The position numbers and the translations under genes are program-made. This document shows positions 35,325 to 47,732 of a stretch of 64,000 nucleotides of DNA, in pieces (position 1 is the first letter of the stretch; each line of letters opens with the position of its first letter). The stretch is from NCBI GenBank assembly GCA_904063045.1, contig CAJFCJ010000010.1:1302001-1366000 (forward strand). The letters are read 5' to 3'. Origin of the DNA: Dimorphilus gyrociliatus (lineage: Eukaryota > Annelida > Polychaeta > Dinophilidae). The notes under the pieces were generated by a model. It had not been told where the DNA came from. It searched no databases and was given only the letters and a program-made list of their open reading frames with translations.

Positions 35325-37809
35325 GCTATTGGAAAAGAATAAGAAACATTTATAGATCTTGTAAGAAAGGTATTTATTTTCCTTTAATCAAACATAAACT
35401 ACCTTCTTAAAGTGATTTTACTTTGTAAAAAGTAGACTACTTGATTTCCTTCTTAACGTTAAGCTTTTTATTGATTGATTTATTGTTACATCTCGTTTCT
35501 TTAGAACTTGAAGGCGAAGAAACGCTTCGTTTCATTCATCTTTTATTATGCAGAATAGATATAATTAGAATTTTATCGACTGTTATCAAATTAACACCTT
35601 TCGCTCGAATAGATACCTATCAATTAAGCGTTTATATCTTTTCCTGTTTTTTTCCCTTCTTTTCAAGGAAAAAGTAATTATCATATTGGAAATAGGCGTA
35701 TATTTTTTCGGTAATATCATCAAACATTTGTACTGGCTGTAGGACAGAATCCAAAAAGTAACTAACGTCTTTATAATGTAATTTAATAAATATTATATAG
35801 AAGAAATACGATGATTAGTAGTCTAATCATAAATGATGTAAGCTACAAACTTATATAAATGAATATTGTATAAGAAATATATAATTTTTCAATGATAAAT
35901 ATATATCAGGAGCAAAGGATGATAGAATGATAAAAAGTTTACCAAGCCTTATCGCGTATTATTGAAGAGAAATGATATATACATGCAACAGAAAAGAAAG
36001 CGGATAGAGATGGAGATAAATGGTCAGAGTGATCCGAATAAATGATAAAAGTAGCTCTTCAAATTTACCAGCACGACAACAACTACAATTTTATTTCTTT
36101 TCCGGTACTATCGGGATTCTCTTCTATTAAAAAGATTCTAATAAGGTTCCTACTATTTAAAATGAATGAAAAACAATGCATTAACTCTTTATATTAGGAA
36201 AATTCAACAATAAATAATTCTTTTATTGTTAATTAACTACTTTCTTATACAATTTAAATATATCATTCAAATAATTAATTTTAACAACTGGTTTTAAATA
36301 TTATGTAATACTTTATAATAACTGAATAATTACTTTGTTATAGTTAAATAAAAATAATACATCAATTTTTTAATTCAATTTATAAATTGGATACTGCCTG
36401 GTTCTATACTGCTCTCTTATTTATAGCGAACACGGGTAAAATCCAATCGAAGCCAAAGAAAAACTCTCAATTATCGATAGTTTGTCGAGTGTATAACATG
36501 AATGGACAGTATACTTATGGTAGATAGCTTGCAGTAAAAAGCATATTAATATGAACAAGATTGTTGAGTTTGAATAATGCAGCCAATATACTGTAATATA
36601 TATAACGTTGTTTTGATTTTTCTTCTCTTCTTTATCTAAAATATTGTCATCAAAATGCTAAGCTCTATAACACTCGGATTTTCTAGTGTAAATTCCTCAT
36701 AGACATTCCTTTCTACGTAATTTAAATTCTTTATCATAAAAACATGAAAATGTTAACATAAGAATGAAACCTTTTCTTTTGAGACAAAACTATTATAAAA
36801 GGAGATTAAAAGTAATTAAATGTATTACACTATCGATATAATGCGATTAGTAGATAGGGAATTAACGATACACTGCAATATTTATAACTTTATTTTCTTG
36901 CCTTTTCTCAGGTTTTGGATGAGACCTTTCTTAGTCGATAATATTAGTATATTACTAATGTAATACATCATTTAAAAATGAAATAATACACAATTTTATT
37001 GCAAATAAATCAAGTACTGTATTTTGAATGAAATTACCACTTCGTTTTAGACTATAGTAGCTCTTTTCTTGTACTTTGTAATGAAAAGGTATTTGGCTAA
37101 TTAATTATGAATATTACAAGTGTTTCTACTCTCTACATTTATATATACATGTATTATTTTTATTGTTAATTTAAATAAATCAACTGGATAGAGCATAGGA
37201 TGTTGAAATATGTAAAAATTTTTGCCTCTACTACATCATAATCATTCTCATCAAATATCTTATAAAACATTTTTTTCGCCAATGGATAAATTTATAAGCT
37301 GTAGGGCTAAAAGTAATTTTTGTACGATGTTTTGGGAGACGATTGCATCTGGTAGAATTGGAAAATTAATCTCCAGAGAGAGCCGGGTTAATTCCGTAAA
37401 ATATTAAGATAATTTAGTAAGCATCTAATGCCAATTTAACCCTTCCAACATGAAATGTACTGTACACAGTAATCAAAGTTAAATCTTAAGGATTTCATTT
37501 AAGTATTACATGCCGATAGTTTAAAACCAGTTGTCAAAAATAGTTGAAACTTTATTATTTCAGCTTTTCCAGATTTTATAAGCTGAGTTAGTGTAAATCC
37601 TAATACTTTCCATATATTTGACTTTATGCAAAAGTCTCGCAAAGTTTGTTAGATTATATTTATTATTAAAATATGACTGAAAATTTCCAGAATTACTGTT
37701 AGTGTCATTTCACTCTCCCTTAATTTATCACAAATAAGGAAAAGACATCACGTGATTAAAAAATTCCGATAGGAAGTTAATACATAAAAAGTGATACATT
37801 ATTATATGG

Positions 37810-37935
37810 ATACTGTATATATATATGTATATGGGTTACTTTGTCGTCGAAAATTTACATAATTATATTTCTTTTGACTGTTATATATAGTGAAAATTAA
37901 ATATATATATAAATATATCCTATAGGTATGTTGGC

Positions 37936-37972
<37 letters not shown>

Positions 37973-38095
37973 ATACAGTATATATAAATTTATATACATT
38001 ATATTTGTTAAGCTCTTTTGTAAATGTTTATATGTAACGATATAGAAGTTATCTTCGTATTTGTAAACAATATATATATATATAGATACAGACAT
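37810..38095. repeat. (TA)n microsatellite block with ACAGT/ACTGT interruptions
   Basis: Several long TA runs, including ones ending ACAGTATATA and beginning ACTGTATATA. The minus-strand Tyr/Ile-rich frame across it is an artefact. Confidence 0.85.
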
Positions 38096-38478
38096 TTATA
38101 TATAAATCTCATTGTTTTGTGTTTAAGGAATACATGATTTTATTGATAAGGATATAAATCAAATTAGAGCTTATTATCCTCTTCTTTCTGTTTGATAGAA
38201 TAAATTATATCTTCCTTTCCTAAACAAAAACCGAAAATCAATTGTAGTACTTCTTTTTCTTTAAAATTGAAAGATAAAATTAGGCTTTTCTGCGTGTTTC
38301 CTTTTATCATTAAACATAAACTCATCCATCCACACAGCCAATAGAATGGTCAACCGATTTAGACACAACTATCCAAGCTACACATTACAACGCCAGTATC
38401 ATGGGTTTTTATCTTATGCATTCGATTTGCATAAAATTTAGATGAAACCGCTGGGTGAAAAGTAACAATTTTTCGCAA

Positions 38479-41400
38479 TCACAATTTCGAATTGAGTCTA
38501 GACAAGTAGGATTCGTGTAAATTCGCTTCGTTTTGTCGAACTTCTCTGTAGGATGTAGATGAAAAAAAGTGGAGCAAGTCGAATAGAAGTTCGAATACTT
38601 CCGCTAATGTGATTATGGAAATTCCTACCCATAACCCTAATTGTCCTCCTATATCTGACACCAACTGATTTCTGCTATAATCCTCACTTTCTTCTGTCTT
38701 TACCACATTACTGTCTGCTATGTAAACGTTTAATCTTGCAAAATCTTTCATCGCTTCTTCCCTTCGTGTGACATTAAAATGGCTCTTGAGAGACGTGTAT
38801 TTGCCCTGTAAAAATAGATTTACCCGTTTTCGACATATCTCAAAAGAATAGTTGTACCTAAAGAAATAAATATTAGTCTAGAAATATAACTACACTTAGG
38901 ATACGAATTCTGGTATAACTTTAAATCAAATGATACAAATGGGCAATTAATTAATATAGCCATGTTCTTTATGCATATCAATTGTCCTTGAAAACGGATA
39001 AATACTATAGTAGTAGTTCGATTAAATCTCTCAACAAACTTTCCTATACCGAAAACATCCCAGTAGGTGGCATCACCTTCATAACCAGCAGCTGGCCATT
39101 TGGATAGGGAATAAGAAACATCGTAAGTCACTTCATCGCATGCAGGAAAACACATGCACGATTCAAGAGCAGTAGAGTTTCTTGACAATCTAATTAACGT
39201 TTAAAGTGAAAGGAAATACCCTTGAAAGAACATACCCATTTATATAAGACATAATCGTAGTTAAATACTATATAAATTTGTCATGGAAATATATAAGAAA
39301 ATTGAAAAGTAGCCTTTCTAATAGTATGATACTCAAAAATAAGATTTCCATAGAACAACAAACAAACCTAGAATATACTCAACTCTACTGGAAAATATCC
39401 AAAGAGATTGTTATTTATAATTGTCGTACAAGACTACTAATAGATATGATTATAAAGATTACTCTCTATTAGGCTGGTTCAATGCAATTAATGCATCTAG
39501 AAATCTTTCTACGCTTTTAGTAATATGATAAATAACTTTTAAATTTATTTACAGTAAATAGGTACGCTATAATATAATAATAATAATAATAACATATATC
39601 TATATATTTATATACAGTATATGCTGCTTATGTAGATATTTCATATTATATTAATAACCTATATCAATTTTAATATATACTACCCTATCATCTTTAGATG
39701 AAATACATAGATTTAGGTTGAAACCTTCGTGCAAATTACTCAAGGAAATATTTTAAAGAACTTTTTCCTCTCTCTTTTTTCGGAATAAAACTGCTTCTCA
39801 TATAAAGTAAATTGCATATGTTTGATTTGAAGATACATTTTTAGTTATACTAATATAAATATAATTAAAAATTGGGTTATAAAACTATTATCTTTTCTTT
39901 ATATGATATAGAAATCATTGTAGATAAATTTCTTATCATAAATGTTTCCTATCTCTTACTTTAAGATGCAAAAACATACTGTAAGTGATTATCTATGGAA
40001 ATACAATTTAAAATAATGTCGGAATCTTTCGCCGTTATAGAGAACTTGATTGGATAGTCTCATGATGATACTATGTTGGCAGACCACTTCCAATCTCATT
40101 CCGTATTATTTAGTATGCACAGAATGTTGCCAAATTGTGTTTCGTACTAAAAATATACCAGTTTTTAAGAAAAAATTTTCCCCTCTTTCAGCTTTTATAA
40201 GACCTTGTAAGCCTTTCTGCCCTCCCTCAAGATTTGGAGATAGGGGTTGATCACTTTAAACGTCAATACCTGCCCTTCATTTTTCTAGCACATTCGATCT
40301 TACTGTGTAGATCTAATAATGCCTGCAAGCATTCTTCACTTGGTTCTGAAATACACTTCTTGGGGAATAAATCATCATTTCTACACAGAGGCTTATCTGA
40401 GTTATGTCTGAGAGGCAATGCATTATCCGAACAGTTGCATTCTTCTTCAACAAATTTTTGAATGCACATCTTCTGACACGACATTAATCTATATTCTCCG
40501 TGTTCGCCAAACGGATTAACTTTCGAACAATTTCCATGAGGAGGACCAATTCGAATATTTCGTCTTGGTTGTACTCCAAAAGATGCACTAAAACCAGTTG
40601 GAACATCATATCCTTCAGTGAACGGATATGCTCTCGTTCCAGGCCTGTGAATAACAACTCTAACACCTTCTGAAGCTGACATGGGACTACGAGATTCGTG
40701 CAATCCAGGGAGCATCCGAATTTCATCGTTCTTATCTAGCATACCTTTTAGAAATTTTTTGAATAATTAATGTAATTTATATAGATATAATATGCAAATG
40801 TCTATATGTTATGAATATGGTATATGTCAATGGCAGCTATGCAAGAGATTCAAATATTTATTATAAATTTCTTTGTAGCATATATGACATTTCGGAGACT
40901 TCTTTCATTATAATGATAAAATGTGTGCCTATAAAAAAGAAAGGCGAATGACATTATCCTATAATGTTTACCTTTTGTTCTATTTAATCGAATTCTATAT
41001 ATCCTATAAAAGGAACAACTAATAAAGAATACGAACTAAGAATCGTTAAAACGAGCTATTCTGGTTTCACTCACATTGCAGAAATATTATCAATAATTGC
41101 CAGTTACATAAAACAAACGGAAGGAAACTTACCAGAGCCTGATAAAAGTATGGAGGACCATCCATTTTCAATTCCTTCAGACAGTTCTCTTTCATTAACG
41201 GCAGGCTCATAGGTGAAACAATTAAAATAATATGAATCGAAGAAGCGTTTGAATCTATCCGTAATATTACACGATCTCCCTGCGTATTGACAGCTAACTA
41301 TAAAACCCTCTAATTGAACAGCGGCTTCTTCAATAACAGACTCCTCTATGTTAGCAGACATAGTAGTTCTTGAAAATATATCTTGAAATACTTCAGGAAA

Positions 41401-41925
41401 GTTGTCTTGATAAGTATACCATAATCTTGCGTATTTGGCAACAATCTTCATATAGTCCGAAACAAATCGTTGATTTGTGGAATTGATGTGATTTGCTGGT
41501 TCCGGATCTTTTATAAACATCCTGTTAACTTGATTTAACACATGAACATCCAAATTCCGAAAATTACACAATGATATAGCGGGAAAGGCGACTGGTGTAG
41601 CAACGACTTCTATGGTAACTTTTTTTGGGTAGGAATAGTAGCGTTTAAGCACCTCAAACATCTGCATACCAAACATAGAACCGGCCAAAACGCAGACGAC
41701 GATCCAACAAGATCTGGCGGCGACCGATCGGGCTTTTATAGCTTTCGGAACGCCGTGCATACTCGTCGAATCGGCGAAACGGTCGAGAACGTCACGCAAG
41801 CGGCTCATCTGAAACTCGCATGTTTCGCTCTGCAAACGACTTTGCGATAGGATACAGAGCAGCGCCATCACGATGACTTTTCTAAGCATACCTTCCGGTG
41901 AACTTATAAATATATAAATAAACAT
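38479..41925 (-). CDS. DEG/ENaC family cation channel subunit (peptide- or acid-gated type)
   Basis: Trimeric, amiloride-type sodium channel subunit of the plasma membrane. Four exons on the minus strand: 41925-41133, 40744-40270, 39189-39006, 38805-38479; about 592 aa. The gating motif His57-Gly58 (STSMHG) precedes M1 (about 73-90). The extracellular domain opens with FPAISLCNF, has sequons (NIT, NCS) and cysteine-rich motifs (CIQKFVEEECNC, CMCFPAC). M2 (about 539-562) contains Gly545-Ile-Ser547, the GxS selectivity filter, within QLGLWVGIS. Members of this family include FMRFamide-gated and acid-gated channels; I cannot tell which this is. The start is uncertain: ATG at 41925, 41889 or 41808 (MSRLRDV) are all in frame, and the first two add a hydrophobic run that is odd for a cytosolic N-terminus. 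The exon 3 donor (GTATTT at 39005) is the best phase-compatible choice but not certain. Confidence 0.9.
39190..40269 (-). other. Intron 2 of the DEG/ENaC gene
   Basis: 1.08 kb, AT-rich, with an (ATA)n tract at 39577-39592 followed by a TA/ACAGT repeat (39594-39625). The open frames at 39278 and 40050 on + show no motif. Confidence 0.7.
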
Positions 41926-42861
41926 ATAAATATATATTTAGAGATTACACACATATTAATAAATTTAATGAGTACGTTTTCATTAAATATATTAGAATAA
42001 TGTAAATATTATAATTTTATTTTGCGTTGAAAATTAGACTCTGCAGTTGCAGGATCGTTTTTGGATACATTGAATGTTTACCTATAGATCACAGTAAAGG
42101 TAATATATATACATAAGTATATTTAGATATTTCCTGTAGTAAGTGCTATAAAAACAATTTTTACTTTGAATCTTGTAGGTGATAGAAATAAGCTACAGAT
42201 ATTTCCTACTTTACCCTTTTATTTCAGCAGTAAATCATTGAGAGAGCGTAGTATATACTGATAAAACATTTTTAGCCGGATTTTTAGATATTAAAACTGA
42301 ATTTAGGCTAACTGCTTTGAAAACTGTATAGCCTACTCTTCTTTCTTATTAAAATAGGGCTATATGAAAAGAAAAGAAAAAACAAACTCATTTAACAAAT
42401 AGCAACTTCTCTTACTTAAAATTCCAACGTCTTGGACACGATTAGATGAGTTGAGAGTATCACGTGATTTTCTCGTTAGCTTATGTTGAGGTTAATTATC
42501 ATGTGAACAAGTCTCCAAAATCTCTGAAGAATTGACAAATGTTCGAAAAGTGTTTTTTCTTCTTAAGGATATACACTTTCATTAAGAATTTCCCTTGTCA
42601 ACTAACCTTTGACACTTAAAAGCTTTATTTTGCAGTTCCATCACATAATACATTACCTTTGTTAGACTCGGAGAAATAGCTATTTTTATTATAAATATAA
42701 TTGAAAAAACTATCGATGGCATTTAATATCATGTTTATAATCTCAGTTTTCGTTAATAAAAAGAGTATTTTTATGGAAGCTGTGTCTTGTAACATACATT
42801 AAAAATATAACTAATGTCTTATTATCAAAGTATAATATCTAGAGAATATATTAGAATACAT

Positions 42862-42906
42862 ATACTGTATATATACAGCATATACAATATATATATATAT
42901 ATATAA
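42862..42906. repeat. (TA)n microsatellite with ACTGT and ACAGC interruptions
   Basis: TATACTGTATATATACAGCATATAC followed by an unbroken TA run of about 20 bases. Member of the recurring interrupted-TA class. Confidence 0.8.
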
Positions 42907-43018
42907 TCTATTGAAGTATCGAGGCAATAGAATAATAAATACTGAAAAATTGAGGATGATAAATAAATATTTCCAGAACTTGCTACGGACTAAACCATCA
43001 AGACACAAATTCTATGAA

Positions 43019-43026
43019 TGACGTCA
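43019..43026. promoter_or_regulatory. CRE palindrome TGACGTCA
   Basis: Perfect CREB/ATF site about 1.1 kb upstream of the DEG/ENaC start codon. Functional role not shown. Confidence 0.2.
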
Positions 43027-43549
43027 ATTGACTCGCTTCAGCCAGTTCTAATCTCTGTTAATTTGATGGTAGGACGTTGATGTTGAAGTATAGAAGAAAC
43101 CTATTTGCGTCTAATAAACTATCTTTTTATTAACTTTGTCCTGTATGTTAAAATTTTTCCAGAATTGAAATTATCGATAACACTAGTTATGTTATTAACT
43201 ATATTAAAATTCATAAATCAATCCGTAACTTTCAAACGCACTGAGATGATAATTATTCTATTGTCCGTAGTATTTTTTAATAGTTTAGCAGATCTATTAA
43301 CACAAGAAATTACAATTCAAAAACTCTCCTAAGCTCTAAGCTATATATTCTTATATTTAGAACACAATTAATATATTATCATTCATCATACTTTCTATTT
43401 TCTTAATAATTGTGATCAAAAATAGTATTGAGAAAGAAAATTAAATGGAGAATTAAAGAGATAGAGTAATATTTTATTACTTAATAAAATTTAAAATATA
43501 AAAAATATGAAAGTGCAACAGATATAATAGATAAAAAAAAGAGAAGGAA

Positions 43550-43645
43550 TATGCGAAAAAGCGTGTAAGCAAAAGAAAGAGGGAGAGGGAAAGAGAAGGA
43601 ACAAGAGAGAGGGAGAGAGGAAGAGCGAGAGAAAAAGATAAAATT
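43550..43645 (+). repeat. GA-rich microsatellite
   Basis: Purine tract of GAGA/GGAA units. The minus-strand Ser/Leu-rich frame over it is an artefact. Confidence 0.8.
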
Positions 43646-44794
43646 AAGGAGAAGCTTATAGCAGAAGAAAGATATGAAGATATGATATATAGAAACATAA
43701 AAGAAATAGAAAAGGCAGAAAGAAAATCGATAATGTATTAAAATATTAATAATTTGTCGTATTTTTATTTTAGTATTTTTTCTAAAGGCTTTAATCCGTA
43801 CAGGATAAAAAAGAAATAAAATATATAGAGAAGAAATCCTTAACTAAAAATATACACCAATACTCACTGAGAGATAGAAATAGCGGTTTACTGACAGTCT
43901 ATTGTAGACAAATTTCAATCAGGAAGAAGCATCTAGTGAATTTGATTTGCTTCTATAAAAGAAAAAAGACCTGTAATTAGTAGAAACTTCCCTCTTTTTA
44001 CTTATTTCCGATCTTAACAGGTTCTTTCAATATAAAGCAAATTTCTCATCATTTAGTTTTCTCAATGTAGTACAACAATACGTTTGTTTATTAAACTGGA
44101 TAATTTATATTGTTATTTTGTAGGAATATTCTTTTAATACGAATTTTATAATAGAAGATTGTTCAAACGGTAGACAACAGTTTCAAATTTCAACAGTAAT
44201 ACAATTAATACAAATTCCATTTTGAAACTTAAAACATTCATTTCATTTTCAAGTTAAAATTGTTGCAACTCTTAAAATAAGAGATAAAGAGAAGTGTTAT
44301 GAATTTAACTATAGAATTAACTACCATTTAGACAAAAATCAAGTTCAAACTATTTTCTTTTCTCATTGTATATAGGATGCTTTTGATACATTTTACATAT
44401 TAAAGAAAGATTATATACGTCTACTTACTGCGTATAAATTACATGACTATAGAAATACATCAAAGGGAAGAGGAAAAGAAGAGAAGGGAGAAGAGAATAT
44501 GAAAAAAAAAATTCTTATAAATATTTAAAAATCCAAAATTAAAAATTACTTTTTTTATATTTTATTCATTGCGGAAAGTGTAAAAAAAATATAAGCCACG
44601 AGATATATCTTAGTTAAGAATAACTTTTTATATCTAAGTAAAAAAAGGATCCGAAGGATTACATCATCAGCTCTTAGTGGGCTTAAATTTTTTTCATTTG
44701 AATCAAATATTAATGAAAAAATGTATCCATTCGACCTCTCTGCCTGTCTTGCCTCTCAATTGACTATCAGCCAGTCTAACACTCTCTGAGTCTC

Positions 44795-44882
44795 GCTCTT
44801 ACTATGCATCTATTCATCTCTCTATCATTCCATTTCTCTCTCTCTCTCCCTTCGCGTACCTCTCTCTCTCTCTCTCTCCTAG
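44795..44882 (+). repeat. CT-rich microsatellite
   Basis: CTCTCTATC and TCTCTCTC runs, two blocks separated by CCCTTCGCGTAC. Confidence 0.8.
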
Positions 44883-47319
44883 AACTATATTACTCAAATG
44901 TCTCCTATATTATATTTCCCTACCCATATTTGGATTCTAACAAGACGAAATGATTGAATTATTATACTGATAAAAATCAGAAAAGAAAAATACTAGGTCA
45001 TCAAACCAGACTATAACATAGGAAAATGAAAATTAGACTCCGAACGCCAAACTTGTTTTATTAACTATGTACAGTAAATGAGACAATCAGTTGTGTTTTT
45101 TTTATATCTTAACATATTGGACTTAAAAAATATTGAGTAAAACTCCACTTTCATTTTATTCCTTTGCTTTAAGTGCTAAAACAACTTAGAAGTATAATTA
45201 CTAGTGTAAAATTCAAGTCATTTACTAATTAGAATTTTTTAAAACTAATTAGCAAGAAACTACACAAAGTTTGCAAAAAAGAAGAATTACCCGAGTACTT
45301 AAAGAATTTTGATTTAGACAGGCAAACATTCTTCGATTGACGAATAATGCTTAGCTCATCTTATATAGGTGAATATGTTATCTGAAAATGGGAACTATGA
45401 TACTATTTTAGGAAGAACTTGTTCAGTTGTGAAAACTACGTAGTGGAGAGAGACTTTGTCTTGAAGTAGCATCCATTTACCACCTACTAATTCTATGTAT
45501 AATAGAAAAATTCTTTACAACTTTTAGGTTGATAAACAACTAAGCACTGAGAAAATCAACTTTTTTCTACTACAGCTGTAATAATACGTTTACTAATACT
45601 TTTAGAAACGGAAAAAACTTAATATCCATAGAGTTTTATACTAAATATAATGAATAATTGATGAAATTAGATAACAGAAGAAAAATTTCGCCATAATAAT
45701 TGATGAAATATTTCATCTAAAAGACTTTCTCTTAAACGAAAAAATGGGGAGGGAGGGTGTTAAGCCTGGCGTCGAGTTATATAATTTTTCTATATTCTAC
45801 GGCAGATTTATAATAAAAATCTATGTAAATACGATTCAATGTTTAGTATATTACTAAGTTAAGCTTAAAAATTACAAGACAATTATAATTAATGATTAAA
45901 AAATGAATTAATACTTCAGTTTATATTTTGAAAATTTTTCATTATTTCCTTTTAACTAAAATGGATAAATAGCTTTTAAAATTTCTAAACTATTTTAGGC
46001 CTTGTTCGTTAAAAATTTTTTCATCTATCAGTCAAAATTTACAAGATTTTCCGACCTTTTAAGCTATCAAAGCTAAAAATTACATTAGACTAAAGATTCA
46101 CCGCTTTCCTTTTGTGAAGTACTAAACTATATTATTTAAAAATTTCTTATCTCTTCTTCCTTAACTTGATAATCCTATGAATTAGGGAGATATCATAATA
46201 ATACTTGAATCAAAATATCACTTTTAAAATATGATATTTTGAATTTTACGTTGTTAATGACTAATTATCCATCTTTTAGAAGAAGATTATCCCTACTTAA
46301 TTAACAAAAAGTATTACATGTACAATAATTACAAATGAAAAGTATTATTTCATTCCAATTCGCAAAAAGCAATTTCTTTCCTCTAAACCTAGTAGCGGAA
46401 GGCCTACTTCAAACCTGTTTGTAATTTTTAGACAATTGACCCGCTATTGAATGACATAACGAGCTCTTATTTACTTACATTCTCTAAATTAACTGCTTAA
46501 AGTGCTTCCTTATTTTTATTCAACATTATATCGACAAGTATTTTGGAGGCAATACGAGAAAGAAAAAGGAAATAATATCATCACAACTACTTTCCTCAAC
46601 TCCAACAGCTGTAGTATCAAAATATCTGAAAAAGTATATGCACTGTATCTATGTAAGAATCTATTGGAGAATTACAGACTTATTGCATAACATATTCCCA
46701 CGATGATATAAAGTATAAAATCTGTTATGTTTGGCCTAGTTTTTCTTTTGTTCTTTTTTTATCTCTTCTTTGAGTAAAAACATTTTTCTGTCTTGCTTTC
46801 TTCAATAAACTTTCTTATTGAAACATCAAACTTTCATTTATTGATTTAACAATTGATTGAAAACTATACGACTACTAATCCGAAGAAAATTTCTTTTTCT
46901 GATGAAATCAACAACAGAAAATAGAGAATTAATTAATTCTATCAATATTTGCCAAATATCTACTAATTTAACTTATTAACCTAGTTCTTTTCCCATCTAT
47001 TTAGGGCCTGTTGGACAACTTATACTGACTACAGCAGTTTTTTAAGCTTTCAGGATTAAAGAATTTTCCGTATATACAGTATATAAAACTTTATATATAT
47101 ATCGTATATACATAAAATATATTAATTAGCTTTTGAGGCTTTTTTACAAGTTTAAAAGTGACTTGGAAAAGTGATTCTTATACGTATACTATATAATTTT
47201 GATGATATATTAACTATTTTCTATTTTCTATTCAATGGCAATACAGAATTGTTCATCATTTCAAATTATCCATTTATCATTCCAACCTAATCTTAATAAG
47301 ATAATTTATACAAAATATA

Positions 47320-47520
47320 CATATAGAGAGGCATACAGCCGCTAGTATAAGCGTATACCCCATGTATATGATATAAATAAATGCACATATATATTTATAG
47401 AGATAAATATATATATAAATAGATACTTATATACTCTCATTTTGCAGATACATACTTACAATATATGACTATCTCTCTCTCTGTATATTCATATATTTAT
47501 TTATATAAGTATATGTCATA
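47320..47520. repeat. TA-rich block
   Basis: Multiple ATATATA runs with GTATA/CATA interruptions and a short CTCTCTCTCTG stretch at 47471-47483. It lies just upstream of the TRPM gene. Confidence 0.7.
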
Positions 47521-47732
47521 TTGAAGTCAAATGTCTAAATAGGCTTCATGTACTGAATGTAAGAAGAGAGTGTGATATATGAAGTAAACAATTGGGATCA
47601 AATTTATTTTTGGACGTAACATAAAGAATAAGTTGATTAGATTTTTGTGTATATTTATTTACTTCTTAAATTTATTCTTTTATATAAAGAAACGTTGTTA
47701 CAAAAAGGATATAGAACTACAAATTGGAAACA

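Larger units (their letters stand above)
32697..38478. other. Convergent intergenic stretch of 5.8 kb
   Basis: No convincing gene. It holds GA/CAGA microsatellites (34225-34340, 34690-34780), a full CRE-type TGACGTCA (34484-34491), a CG-richer patch at 34790-34900, a minus-strand CTCF-like motif (35310-35324), TCACGTGA at 37748-37755 and a long TA block (37810-38095). Open frames at 35441 and 37222 have no recognisable motif. The right end (about 38140-38478) should be the 3' UTR of the DEG/ENaC gene. Confidence 0.4.
41926..47732. other. Intergenic stretch of 5.8 kb between DEG/ENaC and TRPM
   Basis: This is upstream of both genes, which point away from each other, so both promoters should lie here. 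TCACGTGA occurs at 42460-42467 and TGACGTCA at 43019-43026. Microsatellites: TA (42862-42905), GA (43550-43640), CT (44795-44882), TA (47320-47520). A 75-codon hydrophobic frame at 43105-43332 and frames at 42811 (-) and 46502 have no family signature. A G-rich patch (GGGGAGGGAGGG) is at 45747-45758. Confidence 0.4.

Noticed and set aside
37222-37407. 61-codon frame with a GC-richer second half
   Set aside because: No acceptor/donor pair in a consistent phase, no ATG at the start and no recognisable motif.
43105-43332. 75-codon hydrophobic frame, possible small membrane protein
   Set aside because: Leu/Ile/Phe-rich translations are expected by chance in AT-rich DNA; no motif, no poly(A) signal close by and no partner exon.
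45745-45762. Possible G-quadruplex (GGGGAGGGAGGGTG)
   Set aside because: Only three G-runs of three or more are adjacent; a fourth run is missing nearby.
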